Shown piece by piece: positions 32,705-41,419 of a DNA stretch of 64,000 nucleotides (its first letter is position 1; every line of letters begins with the position of its first letter). Location: the NCBI RefSeq assembly GCF_014649695.1, contig NZ_BMTN01000001.1, forward strand, positions 186,001 to 250,000. Reading direction: 5' to 3'. The DNA comes from Streptomyces kurssanovii. Lineage in GTDB: Bacteria; Actinomycetota; Actinomycetes; Streptomycetales; Streptomycetaceae. The translations under genes and the position numbers were made by a program. Under the pieces are notes generated by a model. The model made no database searches. It was given only the letters and a program-made list of their open reading frames with translations, and had not been told where the DNA came from.

Positions 32705-35143
32705 ATGGACAGTGGCGTTCCGCCGGTGCCCCGGCAGCGGAACCCCGTGGCCGGACGGATCCCGCTTGCGGTGATCGTCGTGGACGGTGACGGCCTGGTG
32801 TCGCACTGGTCCACCGGTGCGCGCCGCCTCTTCGGCCCCGCCAGGGCGGAGGCGGTCGGGCGTCCGGCCGTCGAACTGCTGCCGCTCTCCGGAGCCTTGG
32901 CCGGTCAGGACTGCGATCACGAGGCCGAGCACGGCGGTGACGGCATCGGCCCCTGCCCCGGGTGCAGTGCGTACAGCGGGCTCGGGCAGGGCCTGGACGC
33001 GTGTCCGGACGGGCTCACCGCCTACCCGACGGCCGGCCGGGCCCGCGTCTCCGAGCGGGGACAGGACCGGGTCGACGTCCTGTGGTGGGCGTATCCGATG
33101 GTGGGCCCCGGTGAGGAGCGCCTGCTCGTCCTCGCGGCGGACGCGGGACGGCTCGGCACCGACGAAGGGAGCGTCGAACGGATCGCGCCGGGCTTCGCCC
33201 TGCACACCGAATTCCCCGGCGCCGAGGAACTGGCGCGCCGGCTCCCGGAGATCCTGCCCAGCATGAGCGTGCGCGAGTCGACGCGGATCGTCTCCCGGAT
33301 CCTCGACCTCGGCTACCCCGTCCTCGAGTTCAGCCACCACGACCGGGTGCCTGTCACCCCCGACTGGGGCGTGCCCCGCCGCGCCGCGCGCAGGGCACGG
33401 CAGCAGACGGCCGAGCAGGCCCTCGCGGCAGGGCATCCCGTGGAGGAGGCGGACCTCGAGCTGCACCTCGAATACGCCGCGGTGCGCGAGCGGCTGGAGT
33501 TCCTGAACGAGGTCAGCGGCCGGATCGGCTCCTCGCTGGACCTCGCCCGGACGATCCGGGAGATCAGTGCCGCGATCGTGCCCCGGTTCAGCGACGTGGC
33601 CTGTACCTATCTGCGGGAAGAGGTCGTCGCCGGCGAAGGCTTCTGCGACGGGGACCCCGACGGGACGACCATGTGGCACCGGGTGGCGTTCGAGCACGTC
33701 GACGAGCCCGGCCGCTGGGACGACATCGTCCCCGTCGGCGAGTCCATGCCGTTCCCCGCCCACACCCCGTTCTTCCAGTGCATGGTCAGCGGTGAGCCCG
33801 TCCTGGTGCCGCGCATCACCGAGGAGATGGGCAACGCCATGGCCGAGCAGTTCGACAAGCGGGACATGCGCCCGCTGATCAACGGCCGGTCGATGCTGGT
33901 CGCACCGCTCAAGGCACGCAACGTGGTCCTCGGCTGCATGATCCTGCTGCGCCACCCCGAGCGGCCCCTCTTCAACGACATGGACCGGGTCACCGGCGCC
34001 GAACTGGCCGCCCGTGCGGGACTGGTGCTCGACAACGCCCGTATGTACACCTACCAGGAGAACGTCGCGGAGACGCTCCAGGACTCGATGCTGCCGCAGG
34101 TCGCCCCGCGCACGGCGGGCTGCGACACGGCGACCCGCTACCTGCCGGGCACGATGCTGGGCCGGGTCGGCGGGGACTGGTTCGACTCCGTCAAGCTGCC
34201 CGGCTCGCGCACCGCGCTCGTCGTCGGCGACGTCATGGGCCACGGGCTCAACTCCGCCGCGATGATGGGACAGTTGCGTACGGCCGTGCAGACGATGGCG
34301 GCACTCGACCTGCCGCCCGCCCAGCTGCTGCGCAACCTCGACGACCTCGCCCAGCGCCTCGGCGAGCACTACCTGGCCACCTGCCTCTACGCGGTGTACG
34401 ACCCGGTCCGCGGCGAGCTGGAGCTGGCCAACGCCGGCCATGTGCCCCCGGTGCTCGTCCGCGCCGCCGACGGCCGCAGCGAACTGCTGGAACTGCCCTC
34501 GGGAGCGCCCATCGGGGTCGGCGGGGTGCCCTTCCGCAGTGTCCGCGTCGCGGTGTCGCCCGGCGACCGGCTCGTGATGTGCACCGACGGTCTGGTGGAG
34601 GTGCGCGGCGAGGACATCGGCGTGGGACTCGCGACGCTCTGCGAGTCCGCCGCGCATCCCGCGGCGTCGATGGACGAGGCCTGCGACACCATCATCCGCG
34701 CGCTGAACACGCGGGGCGGGCGCAAGGACGACGTCGCCCTGCTGATGGCGCGGCTGAACGGCATCGACCCCGGCTCCGTCGCCACCTGGGAGCTCTCCCT
34801 CGAGCCGCGGGAGGCGGCGAGGGCACGGCGGCTGGTGCGCGGACAGCTGAACGCCTGGGGGCTCGGGAAACTCACCGGCACGGCGGAGCTCCTGGTCGGC
34901 GAGGTCGTCGCCAACGCGGTGCGGCACGCCTCCGGCCACCGCGCCGAACTACGGCTCGTACGGGCCGATTCCCTGCTCTGCGAGGTGGCGGACGACGACC
35001 ACACCCTGCCGACCCTGCTGGACGCCCACGCCGACGAGGAGGGCGGGCGCGGCCTGCGGGTGCTGAGCGCCCTGTCGCGGGAGTGGGGCACGAGTCGTAC
35101 GGCGGGCGGCAAGACGGTCTGGTTCGAGCTGGCCCTCCCGTAA
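32705..35143 (+). CDS. Multidomain SpoIIE-type serine phosphatase with PAS, GAF and anti-sigma-like HATPase
   Basis: 812 residues from ATG 32705 (AAGGAG 10 nt upstream). PAS-like ~10-140 (LAVIVVDGDGLVSHWSTGAR), a linker region with helices ~150-270, GAF ~270-445 (RLEFLNEVSGRIGSSLDLAR, IVPRFSDVACTYLREE), PP2C/SpoIIE ~450-660 (LPGTMLGRVGGDWFDSVKLP, ALVVGDVMGHGLNSAAMMGQ, MCTDGLVEVRGEDIGVG), and a C-terminal HATPase ~690-812 (LVGEVVANAVRHASGHRAEL). Such proteins dephosphorylate anti-anti-sigma factors and may also act as an anti-sigma kinase in the same chain. Single-gene unit. The stimulus and partner sigma factor are not visible here. Confidence 0.9.
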   Translation: MDSGVPPVPRQRNPVAGRIPLAVIVVDGDGLVSHWSTGARRLFGPARAEAVGRPAVELLPLSGALAGQDCDHEAEHGGDGIGPCPGCSAYSGLGQGLDACPDGLTAYPTAGRARVSERGQDRVDVLWWAYPMVGPGEERLLVLAADAGRLGTDEGSVERIAPGFALHTEFPGAEELARRLPEILPSMSVRESTRIVSRILDLGYPVLEFSHHDRVPVTPDWGVPRRAARRARQQTAEQALAAGHPVEEADLELHLEYAAVRERLEFLNEVSGRIGSSLDLARTIREISAAIVPRFSDVACTYLREEVVAGEGFCDGDPDGTTMWHRVAFEHVDEPGRWDDIVPVGESMPFPAHTPFFQCMVSGEPVLVPRITEEMGNAMAEQFDKRDMRPLINGRSMLVAPLKARNVVLGCMILLRHPERPLFNDMDRVTGAELAARAGLVLDNARMYTYQENVAETLQDSMLPQVAPRTAGCDTATRYLPGTMLGRVGGDWFDSVKLPGSRTALVVGDVMGHGLNSAAMMGQLRTAVQTMAALDLPPAQLLRNLDDLAQRLGEHYLATCLYAVYDPVRGELELANAGHVPPVLVRAADGRSELLELPSGAPIGVGGVPFRSVRVAVSPGDRLVMCTDGLVEVRGEDIGVGLATLCESAAHPAASMDEACDTIIRALNTRGGRKDDVALLMARLNGIDPGSVATWELSLEPREAARARRLVRGQLNAWGLGKLTGTAELLVGEVVANAVRHASGHRAELRLVRADSLLCEVADDDHTLPTLLDAHADEEGGRGLRVLSALSREWGTSRTAGGKTVWFELALP

Positions 35144-35175
35144 GGCGGTCCGGGCCGCGATCTAGGGTTCTGCAC

Positions 35176-36072
35176 ATGAAGCCTGGACAACAGCACCCGG
35201 AAGGCGGGCAGCGCCCGCGCCATACGCGCGGTCCCTATGGGCCGCCGCCGGGCGGCCCGCGGCAGCCCTGGGACATGCCCACGCAGACAGCCGGCCCCGC
35301 CGTCCGTGAGCGCCGGGGGACCGCGACGGTCGTCGCCGTGGTCGCGGCCGCGGTCGTCGTCGCGGCAGCCGCGGTCACCGGATATCTGGTCCTCGGCGGC
35401 GACGGTGACGACGGCGCCCGCCCGCCCGCTCCGTCCTCCTCCGCGCCTGCGGCGGACGACGCCCGTACGGACGCCGGTGAGCTGCCGACCGTGCGCGGCT
35501 GGCGGACCGTGACCAACCCGAGGACCGGCATCGTCTTCGACGTGCCGCCCGAGTGGGGCCTCAAGCCGGCGTCATGGGCGACCTATGTCGCCGACGACGG
35601 CGACCCGGAGGAGACTCCCCTCGTCGGCTTCTCCGCTCCGGCGATGCTCAAGGAGAAGTGGTGCGTCTTTGACGCGGACCTCGACGGCTCGTCGGACGAG
35701 AGATGGCTCGCCGCCGCCGGCTCCCGTGCCGAACGCGATGCGAGAACGCCCCAGGAGGCCGCCCGCGACAACGCCTCCCTGTGGGTGTACGGCGGCTACA
35801 CCCAGCCGGACAAGGCCAAGGTGACCAAGGGCGAGCCGGAGCCGTACACCACCGCCTCCGGCATCACGGGCAGCGTGGCCACCGCCTCCTCCACGGGCGT
35901 CGAACCCGGGGGCAAGTGCGACACCGACGGCAAGGCGACCGCCTTCGCCTTCAGGAGCCCAAAGGGCGACATCGTCTCCTGGACGTTCGTAGGAGCGAAG
36001 GGGGTAGGGGAGGAGGTGCCGGACGGAGTCGTCCGCAAGGTACTGAGCACCGTCCGTCTGGCCGGCGGCTGA
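35176..36072 (+). CDS. Single-pass membrane-anchored extracytoplasmic protein
   Basis: 298 residues. Pro/Gly-rich cytoplasmic N-terminus (1-50), one transmembrane helix ~52-73 (VVAVVAAAVVVAAAAVTGYL), a Pro/Ser/Ala linker, then an outside domain ~100-298 starting GWRTVTNPRTGIVFDVPPEW. That GIVFDVPPEW pattern and the ending DGVVRKVLSTVRL recall the LpqN/secreted stress-protein-like domains of actinobacteria, but I cannot name it. Two cysteines (KWCVFDAD and GKCDTDG) could form a disulphide. TAGGGT ends 7 nt before ATG 35176 and no Shine-Dalgarno site is present, so the transcript is probably leaderless. Confidence 0.7.
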   Translation: MKPGQQHPEGGQRPRHTRGPYGPPPGGPRQPWDMPTQTAGPAVRERRGTATVVAVVAAAVVVAAAAVTGYLVLGGDGDDGARPPAPSSSAPAADDARTDAGELPTVRGWRTVTNPRTGIVFDVPPEWGLKPASWATYVADDGDPEETPLVGFSAPAMLKEKWCVFDADLDGSSDERWLAAAGSRAERDARTPQEAARDNASLWVYGGYTQPDKAKVTKGEPEPYTTASGITGSVATASSTGVEPGGKCDTDGKATAFAFRSPKGDIVSWTFVGAKGVGEEVPDGVVRKVLSTVRLAGG

Positions 36073-36208
36073 CCGGTGCGCCCGGCGGCCAACGGTGCTC
36101 TGTCCCAACGGAGTTGTTCACGAAATGTTGGCTGATTCGTCGTACGCGAGCCGCCCGGAAGGGTAAGGCTGTTCCCGAGGTGACGCGGGGGACGAAGGGG
36201 GAGCGCCC

Positions 36209-37459
36209 GTGGCTGTCGGAGAGAGACGGGTCGCAGCGGAACCGCGGCTGGGCATCAGGCGTGAGTCGCGCTCGTCATGGTCGAGGCGCGGCTTTCTCCT
36301 CGTCGTTCTGCCCCTGCTGGCGGCCGTGCTGACAGGCGTCGCCGTGCTGGCCGTGTCCGGGAACGTCCTGCTGCCCTTCCAGACCGTCGTCACCCTGGAA
36401 GGGAAGATGGCGTCCAAGCGGGACTTCTTCGAGGACGAAGAGGTCCAGCGGATCCTGATGAGGCATCACATACGGGTGCACATCACGGCGTCGGGCTCAC
36501 GCGAGGTCGCGATCCGGGACATCTCGTCCTACGACTTCGTCTTCCCCTCCGGCCAGCCTGCCGGGGACCTGATCACCGCCGAACGGGCCAAGAGCAACCA
36601 GTACGCCAAGGTGCACCGCCCCTTCGTCAGCCCCATCGTGCTGGCCACCTACCGGGAGTACGCCAGAACGCTCGAGGACGCGGGCGTGGCCAAGGCACAC
36701 CGCGGGACGGGTCCGGTCGCGGACCAGCCGCCCTACTACGTCCTGGACATGGCCGGGTTTTTGCGCCACATTCACGACAAGAGGCGCTGGGACGACATCG
36801 GCATCGAGCGGCACGGTATCGCCAACGCCAACCGGATCGTCGCGCAGACCCCCGACGTCTGCGGTTCCAACTCGGCCGGCACCTACCTCGCCCTGGTGGC
36901 GTTCACCTGGCACGGCGACGGCGACGAAGTGCCCGACACCGATCAGGAGGCCGACGCCCGCGGGCGCGAGATAAAGCACCTGTTGGAACAGGGCCTGCCC
37001 GCCGCGGACGTGTTCCGCACCTATGTGTCGCCGGAGGGCAAGAACATCGCGCCCGTGGTGGTGGCCTACGAGCACCAGTACCTGGCCTACCAGCTGAACT
37101 ACAAGGCCCGGTCGAAGAAGCTCGACGAGCAGCGCGTCCTTCTCTACCCCTCCGGACAGTTCGTCACCCAGCCTCAGTTCATCGCCCTCAACAAGGACGG
37201 CGACCGGCTCGGCGAACTGATCACGCACGACCCGGAACTGCGGAAGCGCGCCATGGAGCTGGGCTTCCGGATCCTCGATCCGACGGGGCAGGTCGCCGGG
37301 GACCAGCTGACGCGGTTCCTCGAGGAGCGCGGCGTCCCCGCCCCCGCCACGGAAGGCGACGACACCCGGACCGCGATGCCGAGGCTTCGCTACCTGGAGA
37401 GGATGATCTCCGTCGTCGGCGACTGTCCCCCGGCCGATGTCCTGCCGGGGCGGCCCTGA
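36209..37459 (+). CDS. Membrane-anchored, binding-protein-like extracytoplasmic protein (trio gene A)
   Basis: 416 residues from GTG 36209 with a GGGGGAG site. Basic cytoplasmic N-terminus (RRESRSSWSRRG), one transmembrane helix ~28-50 (FLLVVLPLLAAVLTGVAVLA), then an outside domain of ~360 residues. Phrases such as VTLEGKMASKRDFFEDEEVQ, DFVFPSGQPAGDL, FVSPIVLATYREYARTLEDA and LYPSGQFVTQPQFIALNKDG are laid out like a type II periplasmic-binding fold, although the match is by pattern only. The stop overlaps the next start by 1 nt (TGATG). Together with the next two genes it forms a compact operon. Function unknown. Confidence 0.7.
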   Translation: MAVGERRVAAEPRLGIRRESRSSWSRRGFLLVVLPLLAAVLTGVAVLAVSGNVLLPFQTVVTLEGKMASKRDFFEDEEVQRILMRHHIRVHITASGSREVAIRDISSYDFVFPSGQPAGDLITAERAKSNQYAKVHRPFVSPIVLATYREYARTLEDAGVAKAHRGTGPVADQPPYYVLDMAGFLRHIHDKRRWDDIGIERHGIANANRIVAQTPDVCGSNSAGTYLALVAFTWHGDGDEVPDTDQEADARGREIKHLLEQGLPAADVFRTYVSPEGKNIAPVVVAYEHQYLAYQLNYKARSKKLDEQRVLLYPSGQFVTQPQFIALNKDGDRLGELITHDPELRKRAMELGFRILDPTGQVAGDQLTRFLEERGVPAPATEGDDTRTAMPRLRYLERMISVVGDCPPADVLPGRP

Positions 37460-39057
37460 TGAGGCCCCGGCGCCGGGCGATCTCGCTGATCGCCCTGTGC
37501 ATGGCGGGCCTGTGGCTGGCCGCGGCCACGGCCTGCACGCCCGGCGGCCCGGAGCCGGTGACCCTGCGGGTGCTGGCCAGTTCCGAACTCGCCGACATGG
37601 CCCCCCTGCTCGACGACCTGCGCCGCGACACCGGTATCACGCTCGAGATGGAACACCGGGGCACGGTGGATGCCAGCAACGAACTCGCGGCGCACGAAGG
37701 CCGCCCCCGGCACGACGTCGCCTGGCTCTCCTCCGACCGCTACTACCTGCTCAAGGTCAAGGCGAACGGCGGGCACGGGGAGAAACCGCTGGCGACCAAC
37801 ATCATGCGCTCGCCCGTCGTCCTCGGTGTGAAGCGGGCCACGGCCGACCGGCTGCGCCAGGCCGCGGCGGGTGGCCGGATCTCCTGGGCGGACGCCGCCG
37901 ACGCCGCGGCGGACGGATCGCTGCGCTTCGGCATGGCCGACCCGCGGCACACCAACAGCGGCCTCGCGGCCCTCGTCGGAGTGGCGACGGCCGCCGCGGG
38001 CACGGGTACCGCCCTGCGTCCGCAGGACGTCTCCTGCGAGCGGTTGCACGGCTTCTTCGCCGGACACCTCCTCACCGGCGACGCCTCCGGGAAGCTCGCC
38101 GACGGCTACGCCGCGCGACAGGACGAACTGAACGGGCTGATCACCTACGAGTCCGAACTGCTGGCGCTCAACAGCAGCGGCAAGCTCCGCGAGCCGTTGG
38201 AGATCGTCTATCCCAGGGACGGCATGGTGCTCTCCGACTATCCGCTCCTGCTGCTCGACCCCTCCAAACGGGCGGCCTACGACAGGCTCGTCGACTGGCT
38301 GCGCAGCGGACCCGTCCAGAAGAAGATCATGGAACGCACTCTGCGCCGGCCGATCGACCCCGGCGTGTCCCGGATCGACCGGCTGCGGGAGCCGGTCGGC
38401 AACGCGCTGTACTTCCCCGACGACCAGAAGGTCGTCGACCGTCTCCTCGCGGACTACGGCGACCCGGAACGGGACCGGGCGGCCCAGGTGATCTTCGTCC
38501 TCGACTTCTCCAGCTCGATGCGCGGCGAACGCATCGCGGCACTGCGCGAGACCATCGACGGTCTCGCCGGCGGCGACGACTCGCCCTCGGGAAAGTTCGT
38601 CCGCTTCTACCGGGGCGAGACGCTCACCGTGATGCGGTTCGGCGGCCGCGTGCTCGAGGAGCGGAACATCACCTACGAAGGGCAGCGGGACCTGGACCGG
38701 CTGCGCGAAGTCGTGGCGTCCGACGACTTCGCCGGATCCACCGCCATCTGGTCCTCGCTCGACCATGCCTACCGCTCCGTGGCCCGCGATCCGCGTGACC
38801 GGCCGGAACGGCGGATCTCCATCGTCCTGATGACGGACGGTGAGAACAACGCCGGCATGGACGTGGACGCCTTCGTCCGCGGGCACGCGCGGCTGCCGGA
38901 GGAGGCCCGCCGGGTGCGCACCTACACCATCCGCTACGGCGAGGCCGACACCGGCGAACTCGACCGAGGGGCCCGCGCGACGGGCGGCCGCATGGTCGAC
39001 GCCGCCGACCGGTCCCTCCTCAGTGCGTTCAAGGAGATCCGTGGGTGTGTTCACTGA
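37459..39057 (+). CDS. Lipoprotein with solute-binding and von Willebrand A domains (trio gene B)
   Basis: 532 residues from ATG 37459. N-terminal signal ~1-26 ends LWLAAATAC, a plausible lipobox with Cys26. Residues ~33-325 resemble an extracellular solute-binding protein (VTLRVLASSELADMAPLLDD, SNELAAHEGRPRHDVAWLSS, RFGMADPRHTNSGLAALVGV). Residues ~342-530 are a VWA domain with a complete MIDAS metal site: Asp349-x-Ser351-x-Ser353 (VLDFSSSMRGERIAA), Thr428 (GSTAIW) and Asp460 (LMTDGENN). No ABC permease or ATPase is nearby, so it is not an ordinary transporter part. Overlaps gene C by 17 nt. A surface-exposed ligand- and metal-dependent sensor or scaffold is my inference. Confidence 0.8.
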   Translation: MRPRRRAISLIALCMAGLWLAAATACTPGGPEPVTLRVLASSELADMAPLLDDLRRDTGITLEMEHRGTVDASNELAAHEGRPRHDVAWLSSDRYYLLKVKANGGHGEKPLATNIMRSPVVLGVKRATADRLRQAAAGGRISWADAADAAADGSLRFGMADPRHTNSGLAALVGVATAAAGTGTALRPQDVSCERLHGFFAGHLLTGDASGKLADGYAARQDELNGLITYESELLALNSSGKLREPLEIVYPRDGMVLSDYPLLLLDPSKRAAYDRLVDWLRSGPVQKKIMERTLRRPIDPGVSRIDRLREPVGNALYFPDDQKVVDRLLADYGDPERDRAAQVIFVLDFSSSMRGERIAALRETIDGLAGGDDSPSGKFVRFYRGETLTVMRFGGRVLEERNITYEGQRDLDRLREVVASDDFAGSTAIWSSLDHAYRSVARDPRDRPERRISIVLMTDGENNAGMDVDAFVRGHARLPEEARRVRTYTIRYGEADTGELDRGARATGGRMVDAADRSLLSAFKEIRGCVH

Positions 39058-39817
39058 GATGTGGTGGAGCGTCTGGTGGCCCTGGATGCTGCTGTGGCTG
39101 CTGACGGCGGCGGGCGCCGGAGCCCTGCTCGTGCTGAGCGCCGCGCGGCTGATGCGCCGCAGGCGCAGCCGCGCGCGGAACGTCACGTACAGCATCTGCT
39201 TCTACCTGCACGACCGCTCCGTCATGGACCACTACCAGATGCGCGGCTACGCGGCGGCGCTGCGCAAGGAGGTGGAGCAGCGGACGAGCGACAGCAAGGA
39301 CGGCACGATCAGGGCCAGTGTCTTCGGGATCGGCGCCGGGGCGGGACGGCGCGACAACAGCGAGATCGTCAGCAAGTACATGGAGGTCGCGGAACCGATC
39401 TCCGTGATCGGCGTCATCATGGACGTGCTCGAGGAGAAGGACGTCATCGTGCACGTCGACCTCGTCAACGGGACGGTCCGGCGCAACGCGGCACTCACCC
39501 GCGCCCTGGCCGACCACGCGCGGGCCGGTGACCCGCCGCAGAGCTCGGTACGGCTGCGTGACGTGGAGGACTTCGTCCTCATCCGCGGCCGGTTCCGCAG
39601 GATCAGCAGGTCGGACGGATCCACGGTGCTCCTCGCGCCCTACGGCGACCCGGACGATCCCTCCGAGGGGCCGCGCGTGCGGGTCACCTGCGCCACCGAA
39701 GGGCTGCGCAACGAGGTGCCGAGCGGCACGTTCTCGGCCCGCTGCCTCGGCAAGGTCCAGGACTGGAACTCCGAGGAGGCGGTGCTGGAAGTGCAGGCCA
39801 TGGCCATCTTCCGATAA
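39041..39817 (+). CDS. Trp-rich single-pass membrane protein with a cytoplasmic domain (trio gene C)
   Basis: 258 residues from GTG 39041, with AAGGAG inside gene B. A Trp-rich membrane helix at ~6-35 (MWWSVWWPWMLLWLLTAAGA) is followed by RRRRSRAR, so by the positive-inside rule the remaining ~215 residues are cytoplasmic. That part reads TYSICFYLHDRSVMDHYQMR, IVSKYMEVAEPISVIGVIMD, VIVHVDLVNGTVRRNAALTR and a beta-rich end. I do not recognise the family with confidence. Overlap with gene B shows obligate co-expression. It could relay binding at genes A and B to the cytoplasm. Confidence 0.72.
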   Translation: MGVFTEMWWSVWWPWMLLWLLTAAGAGALLVLSAARLMRRRRSRARNVTYSICFYLHDRSVMDHYQMRGYAAALRKEVEQRTSDSKDGTIRASVFGIGAGAGRRDNSEIVSKYMEVAEPISVIGVIMDVLEEKDVIVHVDLVNGTVRRNAALTRALADHARAGDPPQSSVRLRDVEDFVLIRGRFRRISRSDGSTVLLAPYGDPDDPSEGPRVRVTCATEGLRNEVPSGTFSARCLGKVQDWNSEEAVLEVQAMAIFR

Positions 39818-39855
39818 GGTCCGCGCGCGACAGGGCCGTCCGGAGGAACCTTGAC

Positions 39856-40356
39856 ATGACGAACAGATCCGCGCCGTTCGACGAGCTCGACCGCAAGATC
39901 GTCGCGGCCCTGGTGGCGAACGCGCGGACCAGTTTCACGGAGATCGGCGCGGCGATCGGCCTGTCGGCCACGGCGGTCAAACGCCGGGTCGACCGGATGC
40001 GCGAGAACGACATCATCACCGGCTTCACCACCACGGTGCGTCCCGCCGCGCTCGGCTGGGCCACCGAGGCCTACGTGGAGGTGTACTGCGACGGCGCCGC
40101 CCCGCCCCGGCGGCTCGCCGAGGTCGTGCGCAACCACCCGGAGATCACGGCCGCGATGACGGTGACCGGCGGCGCCGACGCGCTGCTGCATGTGCGGGCT
40201 ACGGACGTCGAGCACTTCGAGGAGGTCCTCGAACGCATCCGGGCCGAACCGTTCATCCGCAAGACGATCAGCTACATGGTGCTGTCCCACCTGCTGACCG
40301 GCAGCCCGGAGGCCGGCGCCGGGCGCGCCGCGACGAGTGGCGACGCCGGCATGTGA
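39856..40356 (+). CDS. Lrp/AsnC-family transcriptional regulator
   Basis: 166 residues from ATG 39856 (GGAGG 7 nt upstream). N-terminal helix-turn-helix ~9-60: FDELDRKIVAALVANARTSF, TEIGAAIGLSATAVKRRVDR, MRENDIITGFTTTV. The RAM ligand-binding domain follows (~70-150): EVYCDGAAPPRRLAEVVRNH, AAMTVTGGADALLHVRATDV. It lies upstream of dimethylargininase and ornithine aminotransferase genes on the same strand and is a good candidate regulator of arginine/ornithine use. Confidence 0.9.
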   Translation: MTNRSAPFDELDRKIVAALVANARTSFTEIGAAIGLSATAVKRRVDRMRENDIITGFTTTVRPAALGWATEAYVEVYCDGAAPPRRLAEVVRNHPEITAAMTVTGGADALLHVRATDVEHFEEVLERIRAEPFIRKTISYMVLSHLLTGSPEAGAGRAATSGDAGM

Positions 40357-40424
40357 CCCCGTGTCCGGCCGGGCGCGTACAACCCGGTTGCCCCGAGGGA
40401 CCGCCGGTGAAAGGGTCTCGGCCC

Positions 40425-40601
40425 ATGCCTACCTTTTCCGCGCACGACGGAACGTGTCCGACCTGCCTGCTGTCCGGAGACGGCGCGCCCCTGATCCGCG
40501 TCCCCTGCGGACCCGTGCGGGACTTCACGTACCCGGGCGGCCTCGGCGGCCTCTCTGCGCACCGCCGGCTCGTCGCGACCACGCCGGCGTTCCCGTGGTG
40601 A
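40425..40601 (+). CDS. Small hypothetical protein with a C-x2-C motif
   Basis: 58 residues, start ATG 40425 with GAAAGGG about 10 nt upstream. TCPTCLLSGDG holds the only cysteine pair plus one further Cys. The stop overlaps the GTG of the next gene (GTGA), which suggests translational coupling and supports it being real. No family recognised. Confidence 0.4.
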   Translation: MPTFSAHDGTCPTCLLSGDGAPLIRVPCGPVRDFTYPGGLGGLSAHRRLVATTPAFPW

Positions 40602-41233
40602 ACGGCCGCCCGCCCGTCACCGCCGACGACCTCGACCACGCCGTTCAGCTCGCCGTCGCCGCCCTCCGCGAGGTACCCGTGACGGCCTGGGACGGCAACG
40701 CCGGCACCCTGGAGTGGACCTGCTGGGAGACCGTCGAGCACCTCGCCGACGACCTCTTCGCCTACGCCGTCCAACTCGGCCCCCGCACCCCGCCGCAGGA
40801 CCGCGAGGTGCCCTTCGCCTATGAGAGCCGCCGGCCCGGCGGCCCCGCCAACTCCGTCCATGCCGATCGCGCCGCGGGCCCCGACGGGCTGCTCCAGGTG
40901 CTGGAGGCCGGCGGCGCGCTGCTCGTCGCCATGGTTCGCACGACACCGCCGCAGGTGCGCTCCCACCACGTCTTCGGCGCGTCCGACCCCGAGGGCTTCG
41001 CGGCGATGGGGATCGTGGAGACCCTGGTGCACACCCACGACATCGCCGAAGGGCTCGGCCTCACCTGGGACCCGCCCGCCGGCATCTGCTCGCGGGTGCT
41101 CGCCCGGCTGTTCCCCGACGCTCCCGCGGGCACCGCCCCCTGGCCCGCGCTTCTCTGGTGCACCGGCCGCGCCGGCCTCCCCGGACGGCCCCGCCCCGCC
41201 ACATGGCGGTGGCACGGCGCGCCGCCCGTGTAG
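40598..41233 (+). CDS. DinB-superfamily/maleylpyruvate-isomerase-N-like protein
   Basis: 211 residues from GTG 40598. Four-helix-bundle pattern: ADDLDHAVQLAVAALREVPV, TLEWTCWETVEHLADDLFAY near 40-60 with a metal-ligand His, and VETLVHTHDIAEGLGLTWDP near 145-165 with the second His pair. This is the mycothiol-dependent maleylpyruvate isomerase N-terminal domain family, common in actinobacteria and usually of unknown substrate. It is coupled to the preceding 58-residue frame. The promoter of ddaH follows its stop. Confidence 0.75.
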   Translation: MNGRPPVTADDLDHAVQLAVAALREVPVTAWDGNAGTLEWTCWETVEHLADDLFAYAVQLGPRTPPQDREVPFAYESRRPGGPANSVHADRAAGPDGLLQVLEAGGALLVAMVRTTPPQVRSHHVFGASDPEGFAAMGIVETLVHTHDIAEGLGLTWDPPAGICSRVLARLFPDAPAGTAPWPALLWCTGRAGLPGRPRPATWRWHGAPPV

Positions 41234-41327
41234 CCCGAACGGGTGGTGTGGTCCGGCAGGCGACGCGAAACGCCGCCGGAGGGCCGTACGACGCAGGATT
41301 GCTGCGCATACACGCAGCGCTTGTTCC

Positions 41328-41357
41328 TTGTCGCCCGAACCTCCCGATTCCTACCGT
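41328..41357 (+). promoter_or_regulatory. Promoter of the ddaH-rocD operon
   Basis: TTGTCG at 41328-41333 and TACCGT at 41352-41357, spaced by 18 nt, match a vegetative promoter. They lie about 63 bp before the ddaH start codon and just before a 10-bp tandem repeat. Confidence 0.5.
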
Positions 41358-41363
41358 TGAGGC

Positions 41364-41391
41364 GTCACCGGTCGTCACCGGTCGTCACCGG
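41364..41391 (+). repeat. Three 10-bp tandem repeats in the ddaH leader
   Basis: The unit GTCGTCACCG is repeated almost three times from the expected transcription start onward. One-turn spacing suits a regulator binding on one face of the helix, possibly the upstream Lrp-type protein. Confidence 0.6.
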
Positions 41392-41419
41392 CCATCTCAG
41401 GAATCGGGAGGAACCCCGG

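Noticed and set aside
36209-39057. Ordinary ABC transporter binding proteins
   Set aside because: No permease or ATPase within reach, and one of them carries a VWA domain, so a simple uptake role is unlikely, though not excluded.
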